Part shown: positions 10,388 to 22,763 of the stretch, piece by piece | Numbering within the stretch: position 1 is the stretch's first letter | Layout: each line of letters begins with the position of its first letter | From: Diphasiastrum complanatum | Taxonomy: Eukaryota; Streptophyta; Lycopodiopsida; Lycopodiales; Lycopodiaceae | Direction of reading: 5' to 3' | Length of the DNA stretch: 64,000 bases | Assembly (NCBI GenBank): GCA_029204225.1 | Contig: CM055107.1 | Span: 11,153,028 to 11,217,027 of the forward strand | Program-made: the position numbers and the translations under genes | Notes under the pieces: model-generated | The model's input: the letters and a program-made list of their open reading frames with translations, nothing else | The model's database searches: none | What the model was told of the DNA's origin: nothing

Positions 10388-12957
10388 TTGAGAGAGAAGA
10401 TCAGGTCATTGCTACATGGCTACATCAAGTGGAGTCATGTTGGAAGCAATCATGTTTGTGAGTCTTGTGCTTTGTCTAAGTCACATAGAATACTTATACT
10501 AGGTTTACATCTAGATCTACAAAGCCTTTTCAACTTGTACATTTGGATATTCATGAAATTACTACAATTAGCAATAGTGAAGCTAAAATGTATGTAACTT
10601 TCATTGATGATTTTAGTAGATTTTGTTGGATCTATTTACTAAAGAGCAAAGATGAAGTGTATGATGTCTTTGTTAAGTTCAAGAATGCAAGGGAGAACCA
10701 ATTTTCCACAAGGATCAAGTGCTTAGGGAGTGACAATGGTGGTCAGTACATATCTACCAAGTTCAAGGCCTTTTGTGATGAGCATGGGATCGAGAGGGGG
10801 TATACAACACCAAGGACCCCACAACAAAATGGAGTGGCTAAAAGAAAGAACGGGACTTTATGTGAAAGTGCTAAAGCCATGAGGTTAAGTGCTAATCTTG
10901 ATAAACCATTTTGGGATCAAGCTTTGTTGTGTGCCAATTTCTTGTGCAATAGGTGGCTGAATTCTATTTTGGATGGAAGGATACCTTTTGAGATGCTATT
11001 CAAGAGGAGGCTGAGTGTCAACATTCTAAGAACTTTTGGATGCACATGATATATCAACATTACTCTTGATGATAGGACCAAGGAGGATCCATCTTCAAGG
11101 AAAGGTATTTTTGTTGGATATAGTGAGGTGAGTTAAGCCTACAAGGTTTATATTCCTTTTACTAACAAAGTGATTGCTGGTAGAGATTTCATTTTTGATG
11201 AGGGGAAAATTCCAAAAGTGTCTTCAAGTACTATTGATAATGATGTGGATGGATCTAACATTCTTGATGTTGATGTAAAAGATCCTATTTTAGATGGTGA
11301 TGATGATGGACCTTCATCAAGTCAAAAGCCAAGGAAAACATCAAGGGAAAGACTAATGCCTTCAAGGCTCACATATGATGAAACATGTAAGCAAGTACTT
11401 TCTGAAAATTATTTTGCTTTCCTAACCTCTTTTGATAAACCTACAAGTGTAGATGAAGCAAGGAAAGAAGAGGAGTGGAAGCAATGGATCTTGAGTATCA
11501 AGCTCTTATGAAGAATGGAACATGGAGATTGGTGGACTTACCTAAGGACAAGAAAGGTATTGGATGCAAATGGATCTTCAATGTGAAGACGAACCAAGAT
11601 GGATCTATCAACAAGTACAAGACAAGGTTAGTGGCGAAAGGATATGCTCAAGAACAAGGGATTGGCACCTATGGCAAAGATGGTAAGCATTCGAGTCATC
11701 ATCTAACTTGCTACACTTTATGGATGGGATCTATGGCAAACGGACATTACAAATGTATTCTTGAATGGTGATCTTGAGGAGGAAGTGTACATGGAGCAAC
11801 CCGAGAGCTACAATTCATCAACAAAGCCAAATCATGTGTGTCTACTACAAAAAAGTTTGTATGGCCTTAAGCAGGCACCAAGGAGTTGGTATGCTAAGCT
11901 TAACACTTTTTTACTCTCTCAAGGCTTTGTTATGAGTGAGTATGGTCATACACTTTATTATAGATTTTTTGAAAATGATGTTACCATCTTGCTAATCTAT
12001 GTGGATGATATATCTTGAGTGGTGGAGACAATCAAGATGTGGAAGATATCAAGAGTGCTCTTAAGAAGGAGTTTGAGGTGCATGAACTTGGTAACTTACA
12101 TTACATTTAGATCTTCTCAATCTACTTTCATTTGTCAAGAGAAGTATGCTAATTCTATTCTAGAAAGATTTCATATGGTAGATGCAAAAGCTAGTGATAC
12201 ACCTATGGAGTCTCATGTAAAGCTAACTATAAGAGGTAGTGAAAGATCCTTCAAGGACATTACTCTCTATAGAAAGCTAGTTGGTTCACTCATCTATCTA
12301 GCCATTAATAGACCAAATCTAAGCTATTTTGTTGGAAAATTGAGTCAATTCATGCAAGATCCTAGTGAGAAGCAGTGGAAGCTAGGAAAACGAGTTTTGA
12401 GGTACATCATTGGAACTCGAGATTTTGGCATATTGTATGAGAGATCATCATCTAATATTTTTGCATTTTCAGATTTGGACTATGCTGGAGACATAATGGA
12501 GAGGAAATCCATTAGTGCTCATTGTATTTTCATAGGTGATGGAGCTATATCATGGATGTTGAAGAAACAAGCCACTATCTCATTGTCATCTAGTGAGGCC
12601 GAGTACAAAGCTCTTACACATTGCACAAAGGAGATGGTATGGATCAAGAGGATGACAAGGATCTTCATTTGCTGGATTTTTCAGAGAGACTCTTTTGTGA
12701 CAATCAATTAGTCCAAAAGTTGGCAACCAATCCTATCTTTTATACTAGGAGCAAGCATATTGAGGTGGAATATCACTTTGTGCTTTGTGAGGGAGCAAGT
12801 AATTGCAAAGGAGGTGGAGCTTCAACATGTGTCCTCAAGGGAATGTGTAGCTGATATCTTCACCAAAGCATTGGGAAAGGACTTGTTCATGAAGCATAGG
12901 ACTTCACTTGGAGTGTTATCAAAGTCTATGTTAAAACTAGTTGAACTAGGAATGTGA
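10388..12957 (+). pseudogene. Ty1/copia polyprotein, 5'-truncated (element 2)
   Basis: Domains run in normal order on the plus strand. The GAG-pre-integrase end (CESCALSKSHR) is near 10460; the integrase core (10543-11049) has TFIDDFSRFCWIYLLK, LGSDNGGQYIS and PQQNGVAKRKNGTL. The linker with FIFDE follows (11170). Reverse transcriptase has GCKWIFNVK, KTRLVAKGYAQEQG, NGDLEEEVYMEQP, SLYGLKQAPRSWY and IYVDDIS (11475-12018). RNase H (12019-12957) has FSDLDYAGD, TISLSSSEAEYKAL and TRSKHIEVEYHF. Gag and protease are missing. The stop at 12955 overlaps the first bases of the 3' LTR. Several frameshifts and stops break the frame. Confidence 0.9.
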
Positions 12958-13600
12958 AAGATTCAACTAGTTTAGTCATATTTGCTACATTTTTATATTT
13001 GGCAAATTGAGGCCAATTTCATTCTAGACTTAGAGTTTGACTTTTCAAAGTTATATTAGTCCAAATTGCATTTAAATTTCACTTTTTGAAAGTGTGGAAA
13101 ATTTAGTAATCGAGTTTGAGTAGATACAAATTTAAATGTTGGGTACATTGAATCTAGACCCAAAAATAGTAGGGTTTACATTTTGGAGGGAAAAGCCAAG
13201 TGGCCAAATAGGGTTTGGACCTGTTATAAAAGGATGTAACTCGTGGAAAGACATATCTTCTCTCTTCTCTATCTCATTTCATGCTTATACATGGTTCTTT
13301 TGGGTTCTACTCTCCATTGGTGCACTATACTTGTGATTACTTGCAATTCTATGTGTAGAATGATCTATATTTGTTATTTTTGGATCCACACGTGTGAAAT
13401 ATAGTAGCTTGTTGGTTTTGCAAGGACATCAATAGTACTTTATGTTTTGATACATGTTTGATCAAATTCTATTAAAATTTGCATCTCATTTTGTATGTAA
13501 ATGCTGATTTTTTTACATTGGCAAAATTGGTGGAGTAGCTTGTTTCGTAACCAAAGGTCTTTAATAGATTTGGTTCTGAATTGATCCCAAATCTTTCATA
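12953..13600 (+). repeat. 3' LTR of element 2
   Basis: The LTR starts TGTGAAAGATT directly at the end of the RNase H frame and ends AATCTTTCATA, an inverted terminal match with one change, giving a length of 648 bp. TATAAAAG at about 13229 is the likely promoter. A shorter relative, 41879-42112, starts TGTGAAGGATT and ends ATACTTCACA. Confidence 0.75.
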
Positions 13601-14807
13601 CTATTCCTTCTCCAAGTCTCTCCTACAACTTCTAGCATCACGCTTTCATGGAAAGAGTTTATTTATTTATCTTTTATTTTTTTAAGCATCATTGGTGTTC
13701 TGCTGGAAAACCATCTTCCTGGTGATGCTTCCTACTCTATTTCACAATAGGAGAGCGATATCCAAACAACTTTTGAAGGTCAGAAAAGGAGGGACATTAG
13801 ACGGAATCTAACCATAAACCATGAGCAGCAGGCTGATCCAAAATCTATAGTTACATTCCCATAGTCGATTTTTATCTGCAAAGAACCTATGCAAATTATT
13901 CACGAGGGCCTGACTTCAGAACACATTTTGGCTGTCTAATAATCTTTTAGCGGCTGTTCTAATATTTTAGGAATTCAAAACCCGAGTTTGGAAAGAGGAA
14001 CTTATAGATTGAATGGCAGTACTCCTCAGGTTCACAACATGCTCTCTACAACTTAACACAGATTCATGCATGCGAAAATTTGACCAGTATAATCCCTATC
14101 CTTGCTTTTCTTCTGAAACTTTACAGTTTAACATGAAAAACCTCATAATCATACTGATGAATGGCTTGGCTTGTAGGATTCAACTCCTAAACCAGCTTAT
14201 TCTCATCAACTAACTAGAGAAAATGATAGAATTGCATATTCACATCTATGTTACAATTCTGTCCTGATTAGATTCATGTAGCAATACCACTAATAGTTTA
14301 ATTTTACCGAAAAAATTTATTTTCATCAATCAATCACTAAACTGACTTAGTCATGCATGAATCAAATCACCGATAACATCATTGATTCATGGCATCTATC
14401 AAAACCTCCATAGAAAGTGAGTTCAACAAAAAGCCACATGATTCATCACTTTCAAATCATTCCACATGAAATTGAAACTTTTTTAAGAAACCAAAAAATT
14501 AAGAATGAATTACAAAATTAATTACAAACATCTTTGTCAAAAGTAAATGCATAGAAGGGCACTCTACCACAACTTTTAAAAGCTGAATAAATTAGAAAAT
14601 TATTTTTCTAGCTTCTCTTGAGAAATCGGCACTTACAAAGAACCCATACACTCTAATTGAGACATATGGAGTATTGCATGTACATGTGACGGATATAGAC
14701 AGGAGGACTGCATGAAGAGATGTAACCTATTTATAGTTGACCTGCATGGGGATTGCATGGTTTCATGCACAGGTCTCTACTCTCTATATAATGAGGTAGA
14801 GATTCTG
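13601..14807. other. No gene seen
   Basis: AT-rich sequence with only short frames. I see no domain, RNA gene or tandem repeat that I can support. Confidence 0.5.
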
Positions 14808-15516
14808 TTAGAATCCCCATCGTCATGCCAGTCAATGCTAAAGCACAATCAAGTGACGAACGCTACGTTACCACCCAACCATAGAGGTACTGCCACCTCA
14901 CCCCCGTGCACTGGAGCTACAGACCATCATCAAGCAAGCTCGGATCTCAAGTAAGCCATGGTGTCCCATACCACCATGCCTTACCCTCGACCCTCACCTA
15001 CCTACATCCTAAGGCCTAGATACTCGTCTTGACCTGACCACCAGTGGAAGAGCTCTTCATTCTCCAGGAGAGAATGAATACCCAGCTCATGGAGATCCAC
15101 CTCTATATACATAGTCCAGGTGGGTCATCTCCCTCCATAGGAGTCACGCATGACTAACGACACGCGGCAGTTGTGCACACTGACGCGGGTCCATAACAAC
15201 AAGTCACCGCGTGCCAATAAGACATTGACACGTGGCACCCAAAAGACCTATAGCTCCACATCAGCGTTCCATCCCATAACTGAGACCGTCACCTCAAGTT
15301 TCCTGTTGGGTACGGTACGTAACAGATTCTCTCGTCGACGACATATATTTGGGTTTAGGTTACCAGCTTCTCTCTTCTTCTCTAGCTTTCACATGGCATG
15401 ACTTGGGGGCTAGATCCAGGTTTGATCTAGGATTGGTTGGGCAGTTTGGCTCCATAGTCTCTCTTATTGTGTTCTCCGATCCTCATCTTAGAGGTTATCT
15501 CTTAGGGTCATTACAT
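14808..15516 (+). repeat. Possible LTR upstream of a primer-site-like motif
   Basis: Sequence ending GGGTCATTACAT is followed at 15517-15528 by TGGTATCATAGC, which differs from the copia primer-binding site by one base. The upstream stretch would then be an LTR, possibly starting TGTTAG near 14817, but no partner LTR or coding region supports its limits. No recognisable pol follows. Confidence 0.3.
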
Positions 15517-15740
15517 TGGTATCATAGCCTAGCTAAGATGCGGTCTTGGATAGGAGTGGAGGCTAATCCATTCCTTAGCTGAATATGGCCATAACAGCTG
15601 TCATTAAACCATTTCTACGAAGGGATGTAAACAAGTGAAATGCATCCATCGCGACCAGTAAGGCGCACTACAAAAGTATCCATTTCATGAAAACCGCTCA
15701 ATCTGTCCATAAGTGAGACCGTCACCTCAAGTTTCCTGTT
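15281..15740 (+). repeat. 27-bp direct repeat pair
   Basis: An identical 27-base word beginning TGAGACCGTCACC occurs at 15281-15307 and 15714-15740. The flanks are unrelated. The pair brackets the primer-site-like motif at 15517. Confidence 0.6.
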
Positions 15741-15884
15741 TGGAAGATTATCATATCAAATATGGAATATCCCGCCATACCTGCCAGCAGTAGGTGTCAC
15801 GTTCAGGAAGCCCAATTCTGTCAGCACGTGTTTTTTCCGGTGAGCTGATCAGCATGCTTGCTAGAACATCAGTACGATGAGAAA

Positions 15885-15926
15885 AGCAACATCAAAACTC
15901 TCATAAGCAACATCAAAACTCTCATA
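15885..15926 (+). repeat. Two tandem 21-bp units
   Basis: The unit AGCAACATCAAAACTCTCAT plus A occurs twice in perfect tandem. No gene is near. Confidence 0.7.
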
Positions 15927-16183
15927 AACATGAAGAGTTACAAGACTCCAATTTTGTGCATTCAGCTTACGAATAGGAGCATGTACTGCTGAGGAACTGT
16001 GTCGCCCATCAGCCTGATCGAGTGTCCAACAATCATTCAAGGTAGATCTAGATTTCCAGTGGTCCTGACTCTCTTCAAACCGGTTGGTGTCGTAGAGAAG
16101 GTCTTCGAGGCAAAGGCAGTTTTATTTTTAGTCTTGCAATAGATTAACTTTCGGTGCCATCTCTCTCACAGAGCAGCTGCAAG

Positions 16184-16417
16184 CTACCTATCATGACAAC
16201 AACCCTTGATTCCATCTTGAAGTGTAGCTGCGCTCCTAATCTCCGTCGTATCAGTCACATTCTGAGCTCTCTTACAGTTCCCAATAACTCTATCAAAGTC
16301 TGGTTTCAACCCCTGAAGGCCAGGCTGCTGTATTCCTCTATTGTTAGCAGTATCTGGAGCGCGGAGTAACATCTCAGTCAGCCGTGTGTAGCGTTCCTTG
16401 TACTTCATTACTGCCAA
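16184..16417 (-). pseudogene. Possible Ty3/gypsy Gag fragment
   Basis: The 77-residue minus frame reads KYKERYTRLTEML near its start and GLKPDFDRVIG further on. This fits the Retrotrans_gag pattern (EYexrFxeL...F..GLkpxi...). It is isolated and short, so the call rests on two motifs only. Confidence 0.5.
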
Positions 16418-16927
16418 CTTTGCGCATCACAGGGAGTTGAATGGGTTTTTGATGATCCAGATTAATCAAGAAGATGAAGCAATTGGAAAAGATTTGTTTC
16501 TAGAAACTTCTTACCATAGAGTTGCTGTGATGCGCATGCGTGAAGCTAAGAATGCTGCCTGGGATTCTAGCTAAGTTCTGGCCTTTCAACTGGCCTAGTC
16601 GCATCCTCGATTGCTGCGCTCCTCTACTGTGAGAGGGATCAAATGAATCTTCCCAGTTGCAGCGCTTCTCTGCTGCGATGGTGAGTGTGATCCAAACTGA
16701 AGTACATCAGCAGCAGCAGTCGCATTACAAGTTCAGCCACAACCCCATTCTTTTCACGCGATCTGCTAGTGACAAGTTGCCACAGATTCTTGGTGTTCAG
16801 ACTGGCGACATTGTCTTTGGGAGTTATCTCCATGCCTTAGCCTCTTTGACAAGTGAATTGGTGTCCAAGCGTGTTGAGAATGTGAGCTTGAACCTTTCAT
16901 CAGCCTTCAGTCGACTCATAACCAACT
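16418..16927. other. No gene seen
   Basis: Short overlapping frames on both strands (for example 16657-16929) show no domain that I recognise. They are followed by the probable LTR of element 3. Confidence 0.4.
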
Positions 16928-17419
16928 GATGTGGACAGTTGAGATGAGAATGCAGACAAAAGAGAAAACCGACTGCTCAATAAAGTGAAAACCAGGTAGA
17001 TTTAAAGATACAGATTAGGTTTAGATTAGAATAAAAGCATTTACAAGATTAGTTAGTCTATCATTCCATATAAATGCCAATGTTATTGCTAGAGTTTTGA
17101 GTTAGAGGAATAGATAGATAGAAGAGAATAGCTTGCTTTACGCTGTTATTTTCTTACACACAGACAATACAAGTTTATCTAGTTGTGCTCTATCTATTCT
17201 GGAATCGGCAGTCTTCTTTTTTGTAGCACAAATCTTGCAGGTGTTCTGTTGTTCACTGTGGCATTCTTGTGTTGCTAACTGGTTCATGTCATCTGCAGGG
17301 GAGTTTGGATTCATAACGTGAAGTGGGATTTATGTTTTGTCTTTGCTTACGTTACATGCTAGAGATCCTCTTGTTTTGTTGAGTGCAAATTTCCTCTACT
17401 ATCAGACACTTTCATGTCA
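16928..17419 (+). repeat. Probable 5' LTR of element 3
   Basis: The right end is fixed by the primer-binding site at 17421. The left end is inferred from TGATGTGGACAG, which pairs with the CATGTCA end. It is about 490 bp long; the 3' LTR is missing, so there is no confirmation. Confidence 0.45.
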
Positions 17420-17420
17420 T

Positions 17421-17432
17421 TGGTATCAGAGC
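17421..17432 (+). promoter_or_regulatory. Primer-binding site of element 3
   Basis: TGGTATCAGAGC, complementary to initiator tRNA-Met, on the plus strand immediately upstream of a copia gag region. Confidence 0.85.
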
Positions 17433-17513
17433 ATGCAGGCTATCTAGGGTGTCCAGTTTATATTCCTGAGCCTGATCTAGAGAGAATCTGGGTCACCAAA
17501 GCTAGGAATCTTC

Positions 17514-18300
17514 GTGAGACTCTTTTCACATGGCCTCTGCCTTACTGCAAAGAATAATATCTTATTTGATGGGACCAATTATCATTTCTGGAAGCACAAG
17601 ATGAAGATGCTGCTGAAGGGTGAAGGATTGTGGGGTCTGGTGGACGACCTGATGATAAGGCATCATCATGGATTTCTCTGTCCTTATCAGAGGAAATGTT
17701 GATGACCACAGAACATTGCAATACCGTGAGGAGATCTGGGATCAATTGCAATCTGAGTATGAAAACAAGTCAGGTACACAAGTCTTGTACCTAAACAACC
17801 AATTGTTGAATATGAAATGGGATGGTGGTGACTTGACGCAGCATGTGAGCAGCATGAAGGAGATTTTTGCACAATTGGCTGCAGCTGGAATGAGTATCAC
17901 GTCTCTGCGGTGCAACAACTGCTATTCTTTGTTAAATCTTTGCCCAATGCATACCATTCTCTCAGAACTATATTAATGAGAACTCCAAATGCATCATTTG
18001 AAGATGCAGTCAAGGCTGTTGCATATGAGAAGCTGATGAATGAAGAAATTAAAAGAGCTAGTAGCTCTGAACAGGCCATGTATGCACGATAGAAAGGGCG
18101 TGTAAACAAGAATAGGCTTGCTAAGTTTCAAGATCACGGGGATTGTGACCAGAAAAAGGATGCAGACGCTCACAACATAAACCAAATCGGAAGCAAGGAG
18201 CATGTAAAAAGACAGTGACATGCTACTACTGCAAAAAGGAAGGTCAATATGCAAATGAATGTAGAAAGAAGAAAGCTAATCAGGGAAAGAGCAGATGCTA
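17514..18300 (+). pseudogene. Ty1/copia Gag (element 3)
   Basis: Frames contain FDGTNYHFWKHKMKMLLKG at the start, then IWDQLQSEYENKSGTQ and LNNQLLNMKWDGGDL, the UBN2-type Gag. Near 18220 the frame reads CYYCKKEGQYANEC, a zinc knuckle in which the His is replaced by Tyr. Stops and frame changes interrupt it at 17700, 17974 and 18090. Confidence 0.85.
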
Positions 18301-18346
18301 ACTTTGCTGAATCAACTGAGCAGAACTCTGTGACTCTGAAAATGAG

Positions 18347-20668
18347 ATGGAGAAGGCATTCTCAACTTTGGAACCTGTGGAAGATATGGTCAACCAGACA
18401 TTGAGTGATAAATCTTCAATTCTTGTTCTAGATTCTGGTGCAACATCACATATTACTTGGAGAAGAGAGATTATAAAAGAATACAGGCCATGTGATGAAA
18501 CAAGAAAGTTTGTGTTTGGTGATAACAGTTAAAACATAAAGTGGAAGGAACAGGCATTATGTACCTGGGAACTCAAGGTGGAGATAAGGTTCTTGGTGAA
18601 GTTCTCTATGTTCCCTCATTGAGAAAAGACCTCCTGTCAGTAGCATGAACATAGATATGCAAGTAAATTTTGACCATGACATGTGTAAGATCAGAGATTG
18701 AGAAACCAACTTGATCATAGCCACAACCAAGAGGGAAGAAAATCTATATCAAATGTCAATGACAAAATAGGCGAATAGAATTCTGGTAACCTCAGATATT
18801 TCAGCTGAAAATGAGATATGGCACGAGAGAATGGACCATGTCAAAATGAACACATTAAAGAAAAGTTGTAAAGATCAGCTAGTTTCTGGAGTGCTAATCA
18901 AAACAATTGATTTGGATTTTTGTCAAGCTTGTGCACTTGGAAAGCACCATAGAAGTCCATTCAAACGTGAAGGGGCGCGAGCAAGAATGATGCTGGAATT
19001 GGTACATTCTAACTTGTGTGGACTCTATTTAAGGTTCTAGATATTTCATGACCTTCATAGATGATTTAATTAGCCACATGACTTTTTTGTACTTCTTAAA
19101 ATTGAAATCTGATGCTTTTAAAGCCTTCAAAGATTTTAAGGCACTTGCTGAGAAGCAAACATGAGTGAAACTAAAGAGACTCTGATCTGACAATGGTGGT
19201 GACTACACTAGCAACTCATTCAAACATTTCTATAAACAAGAAGGAATCATCAGGGGATTGACAGTGACTTATACTCCATAACATGATGGAGTGGCAGAGC
19301 GGAAGCACTGTACAATTATGGATGCTACTCGGTGTCTCATTATGCAAGCAAATTTGCCAATAAATGTCTGGGCTAAGGCAATATCGAGTACATTCTATTT
19401 GCAAACTCGATCACTGACAACAACCATCAAAGGTAAGACACCTTTCAAAATTTGGACAAGTAGGAAACCAGATCTATCTCACATTAGGGTATTTGGTTAC
19501 ATAGCCTACATGCACAAACCAAGTGAAAAGAGGACCAAGCTGGATGAAAAATCAACAAAAACCATTTTTGTTGGTGTTTCATTGTAATCTCATGGATATA
19601 GGCTATTTGATCCAGTGAGCCAGAAAATTCTTGTGAGCAGGGATGTCAAGTTTGATGAGCTCAAATTCTTTGAACCATGTGAAGGTTCTGACCCTAAATT
19701 TATGGAGTATCCTTACACAGAAGGAATTTTAGATGTAGAGGGGGAACATGACCAAGAAGAAGTCCAAATTGAAAGCAATACTCAACAACAATTTGAGGAA
19801 GAGGTGCAACCAATGGTGGTACAATAAGCATGACATCCTAGAACTCGAAGACCAAGCTAGAAAGTGAGAGAGAATGCAGCTGCATATGCAGATGATTTTA
19901 GTGGAATCACTGAGGAGCCCACAACCTATCTTGAAGCAATAAACAATGAGGAATCAGATACATGGTTGCTTGTGATGGAGCAAGAGATATCATCTATGCA
20001 CAAAAACAATGTCTGGGAGGTTTCATGTTTACCAGAAGGGAAGAACGTGGTGGATTGCAAGTGGATTTTTGGTGTTGATTATTCGAAGACATTCTCACCA
20101 GTTGTCATAATGACAAGCATTAGAATGTTACTTGCCTTTGCAGCCAAACATGACATGGAAGTTCATCAAATTGATGTGACTGCATTCTTACATGGAAATC
20201 TTGAAGAGGAAATCAATTGGAAAAGTTATGCAGACTGAAGAAAGGTATATATGGCTGAAATAGGTTGCTCTAGAATGGTACAAGAGGATTGACAAGATTC
20301 TCAAAACCATGGGATTTAAACCAGTCAAGTTTGATTCAAATGTCTACTTTTACAGAGATGACAACATTTTTCTTATCATGGTATTTGTTGATAATTGCCT
20401 AGTGATTGGAAACAGTTTGGAGCTGATTAACATCACAAAGGAGAAGTTATCTTTTCATTTTGAAATCACAGATCTTGGCGAGGCAAGGCTATGTCCAGGG
20501 CTGGGAATACACAGGGACAGACATAAGAAATCCTTAAAAATCAAGCAGTCAAGATATGCATTGAAAGTGAGAAAGGACCACAACATGGAGAATTGCAAAG
20601 TAGTCTCAACACCAATGGAAACTAGTGCAATTCTCACTAGAAATGACTGTCCTCAGAACACATATTGA
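18347..20668 (+). pseudogene. Ty1/copia Pol, 3'-truncated (element 3)
   Basis: The protease site LVLDSGATSHITW is intact at 18420. FCQACALGKHHRSPFK (GAG-pre-integrase) is at 18915, and the integrase core remnant runs from LVHSNLCG to VAERKHCTIMDATRCLI with several stops. FVGVS and RDVKFDE follow (19560-19660). Reverse transcriptase has WEVSCLPEGKNVVDCKWIF, TFSPVV, HQIDVTAFLHGNLEEE and FVDNCLVIGN, where the second catalytic Asp of YVDD is replaced by Asn. The sequence ends in the RT thumb at 20668; RNase H and the 3' LTR are absent. Confidence 0.88.
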
Positions 20669-21040
20669 AAGATCAAAATAGAGATTTCTTGAGATATAAC
20701 AACCAATCCTTGAAATAGGGAATATTTTGCCTTCAGACGATTCAGGTACAACACAAAATGGCGCGAAGCTGTCAGTCTATTTCCCATACACGATATCTGG
20801 TATAAAGAATGAAGAGGAATATCAGCAGCTTTGAAACTTCCTCACAACTTACAAGGCAAACTTTTTAATTACTTAATCACATCAAGAACAAGCTATTTAA
20901 TCTCCAGGTTTGAGTAGAAATGCATTGTGAAAAAATCATTCTTCATGTTTCGCTGGTGAGAAAAGTTTTGAGTACCTTCAGGAACCCATCCCAATGATGC
21001 AGCTTGAATGCGCAATTAGAGCCAAAAGACTTGAAGTATT
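20669..21040. other. No gene seen
   Basis: AT-rich, no domain or RNA gene recognised. Element 3 breaks off at its left edge. Confidence 0.5.
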
Positions 21041-21364
21041 TTGCGTTTGGGGGAAATGGTGGTCCTTGAAATCGGTACACGTGCACTGGTCATAGGAGCA
21101 GCAATCATCGTGGCACTACTGGCCATCATTCTGACTGTTCTATCATTGATGTTTGTGAAAATGTGCACACATTGGCATGGTGATGGTAAAAAAAGGCCGG
21201 GTAAAGCAAGCGATCAAAAGGTCTGCTCACAAGATCTAGAAAAAGGAAAGAATCATCCAGCTACTGCCCATGGCTCTGCTGCTACTACCAATTATGGTAA
21301 TTTTGTTGCTTATGTTTCTACAGTAAGAGAAAAGACTAGAGAAGTTGAAGTTACATATTCGTAA
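21041..21364 (+). CDS. Small single-membrane-segment protein, unknown
   Basis: This 107-codon frame has one strongly hydrophobic segment at about residues 13-34 (LVIGAAIIVALLAIILTVLS), followed by a Lys/Gly-rich, positively charged stretch (KKRPGKASDQK). That layout is typical of a type I or III single-pass protein or of a receptor-kinase juxtamembrane exon. No kinase motif follows. It may be a gene fragment rather than a whole gene. Confidence 0.35.
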   Translation: MRLGEMVVLEIGTRALVIGAAIIVALLAIILTVLSLMFVKMCTHWHGDGKKRPGKASDQKVCSQDLEKGKNHPATAHGSAATTNYGNFVAYVSTVREKTREVEVTYS

Positions 21365-22250
21365 GTTGAAGTGGTCGAGTACGCTTGCTTGTGAAGCCAT
21401 GCATACAGGGCCACTTACTCAAAAGCTACAAGCATCATTCAATCGGAATCTACTGACAAGATGTCCAGTGTTGTGATCACTGCTCATAATAATTAGCTCA
21501 TAGCTCCAGGAAGAAAATATATTATTCCTCTAACTTCAGTTTCACCCTCAATTCCACTTTCATATTCAACTTTAGTTCCCAATGTATATCACTTACCTAT
21601 ACCTCCTCCGGTTCCTACCCATTTGGGAAATACCAGAACAAACCCCAGTATCTTTAAAGATTTGAAACCACCAATCTTTAATGAACAATAAAAGAGGCAA
21701 AAGTACAGATTTTCTTCAAACCTTCCTTAGTGAATGAAAAATTATTCATGCATTGAAACAAACCCCAAATCATTTGCAAGTCTTAGAAGCTAGCTTATCC
21801 CTGGGTCTCATGGCCTACAAGTGGTGGCTAGACCTCCAGGAGACTGGGCAGACATTAGGGGATATTAGAACTCAAAATGGACCCTTTGTAAAGATGTCTT
21901 TTTTAACTTTGCATGCTTTCAACATCCAAGTCACCCAATAAATTGTGTCCATCTGTGACGAACTGTAACAGTTTTCGATAGACGTAAATTTTTTTGGCAT
22001 TCCCGACCAAAATTTGGAGATTTTCAAAAATCCCGCCAGGCAGAACAAACGATTGTAATTGGACCACCGTTATTGCCCGAATACTACTTTGTTGCCCATA
22101 TTTGTAAATTCGAGGTTAATTTGGATTCAATGTTCATGAACTGTAATTAACTAGTCCTTGTAGTTTAGGAACTTCTTGTCATTCTTAGGTATGCCTCTCA
22201 TTCTCTTCGTTCTCATTCGTAATCAACTTCCATAGCCATATTTTGAACTA
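21365..22250. other. Mostly unassigned; weak gag-like frame
   Basis: A short plus frame at 21753-21941 contains LGLMAYKWWLDLQETGQ, loosely like the LxGxAxxWW segment of Retrotrans_gag. Nothing else is recognisable. Confidence 0.3.
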
Positions 22251-22566
22251 ATGGCGACACATGATCGGAGACTAAGAGGAATCATTGATGCTATCAATAT
22301 TTGCAATGAAAAAAATGAAGATCAATGGATAACCAGAATATATCGTAAATATCAATGGATTTTGATGCATCCTTCTTCAAAAGGCTCTTTCTGAAAAAGA
22401 AAAAGATCAAATAACATATATAGAAGCTCTTGAAAAGAAAGAATAATGGATTTCAAAGTATCAGCTACTGGTCAACCTATCACAAAAGTTTTAGTTCAAC
22501 ATGCTTGTCTTCACAAAGAGCTCAACATCCAAGATTTGAATCCAAATGATAGAAGAAAATGCAATT
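22251..22566 (+). pseudogene. First exon of an unknown gene family ('LMHPSS' exon), copy 1
   Basis: From the ATG at 22251 the translation runs MATHDRRLRGIIDAI, then YRKYQWILMHPSSKGSF, then after a stop at about 22395 continues with LVQHACLHKELNIQDL. It ends at a donor site TTGTAAGT (22567). The same exon, with the LMHPSS word and the donor at the matching place, occurs at 48073-48392 upstream of copy C of the unknown H3-partner gene. The downstream exons are absent here: a truncated minus copia element starts about 20 bp after the donor. Function unknown. Confidence 0.5.
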
Positions 22567-22586
22567 GTAAGTATATGATTAATATG

Positions 22587-22763
22587 TTTCAGTCCATACA
22601 GACTTTTGAACAAAAGACAAACTTTTGATTCATCACCTTCTTTCACAAAACCTGGAGGTTGCTCCATGTAAATCTCTTCCTCAAGGTAACCATTGAGAAA
22701 TGCATTAGAAACATCAAGCTGGAACATACTCCATTTGTGAAAACATGCAAGAGAGATGAGTAT
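22587..22763 (-). pseudogene. Copia RT fragment (element 4)
   Basis: The minus strand reads FQLDVSNAFLNGYLEEEIYM and SLYGLKHI, the central copia reverse transcriptase. The element ends here; the palm motif, RNase H and 3' LTR are lost. Confidence 0.85.
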
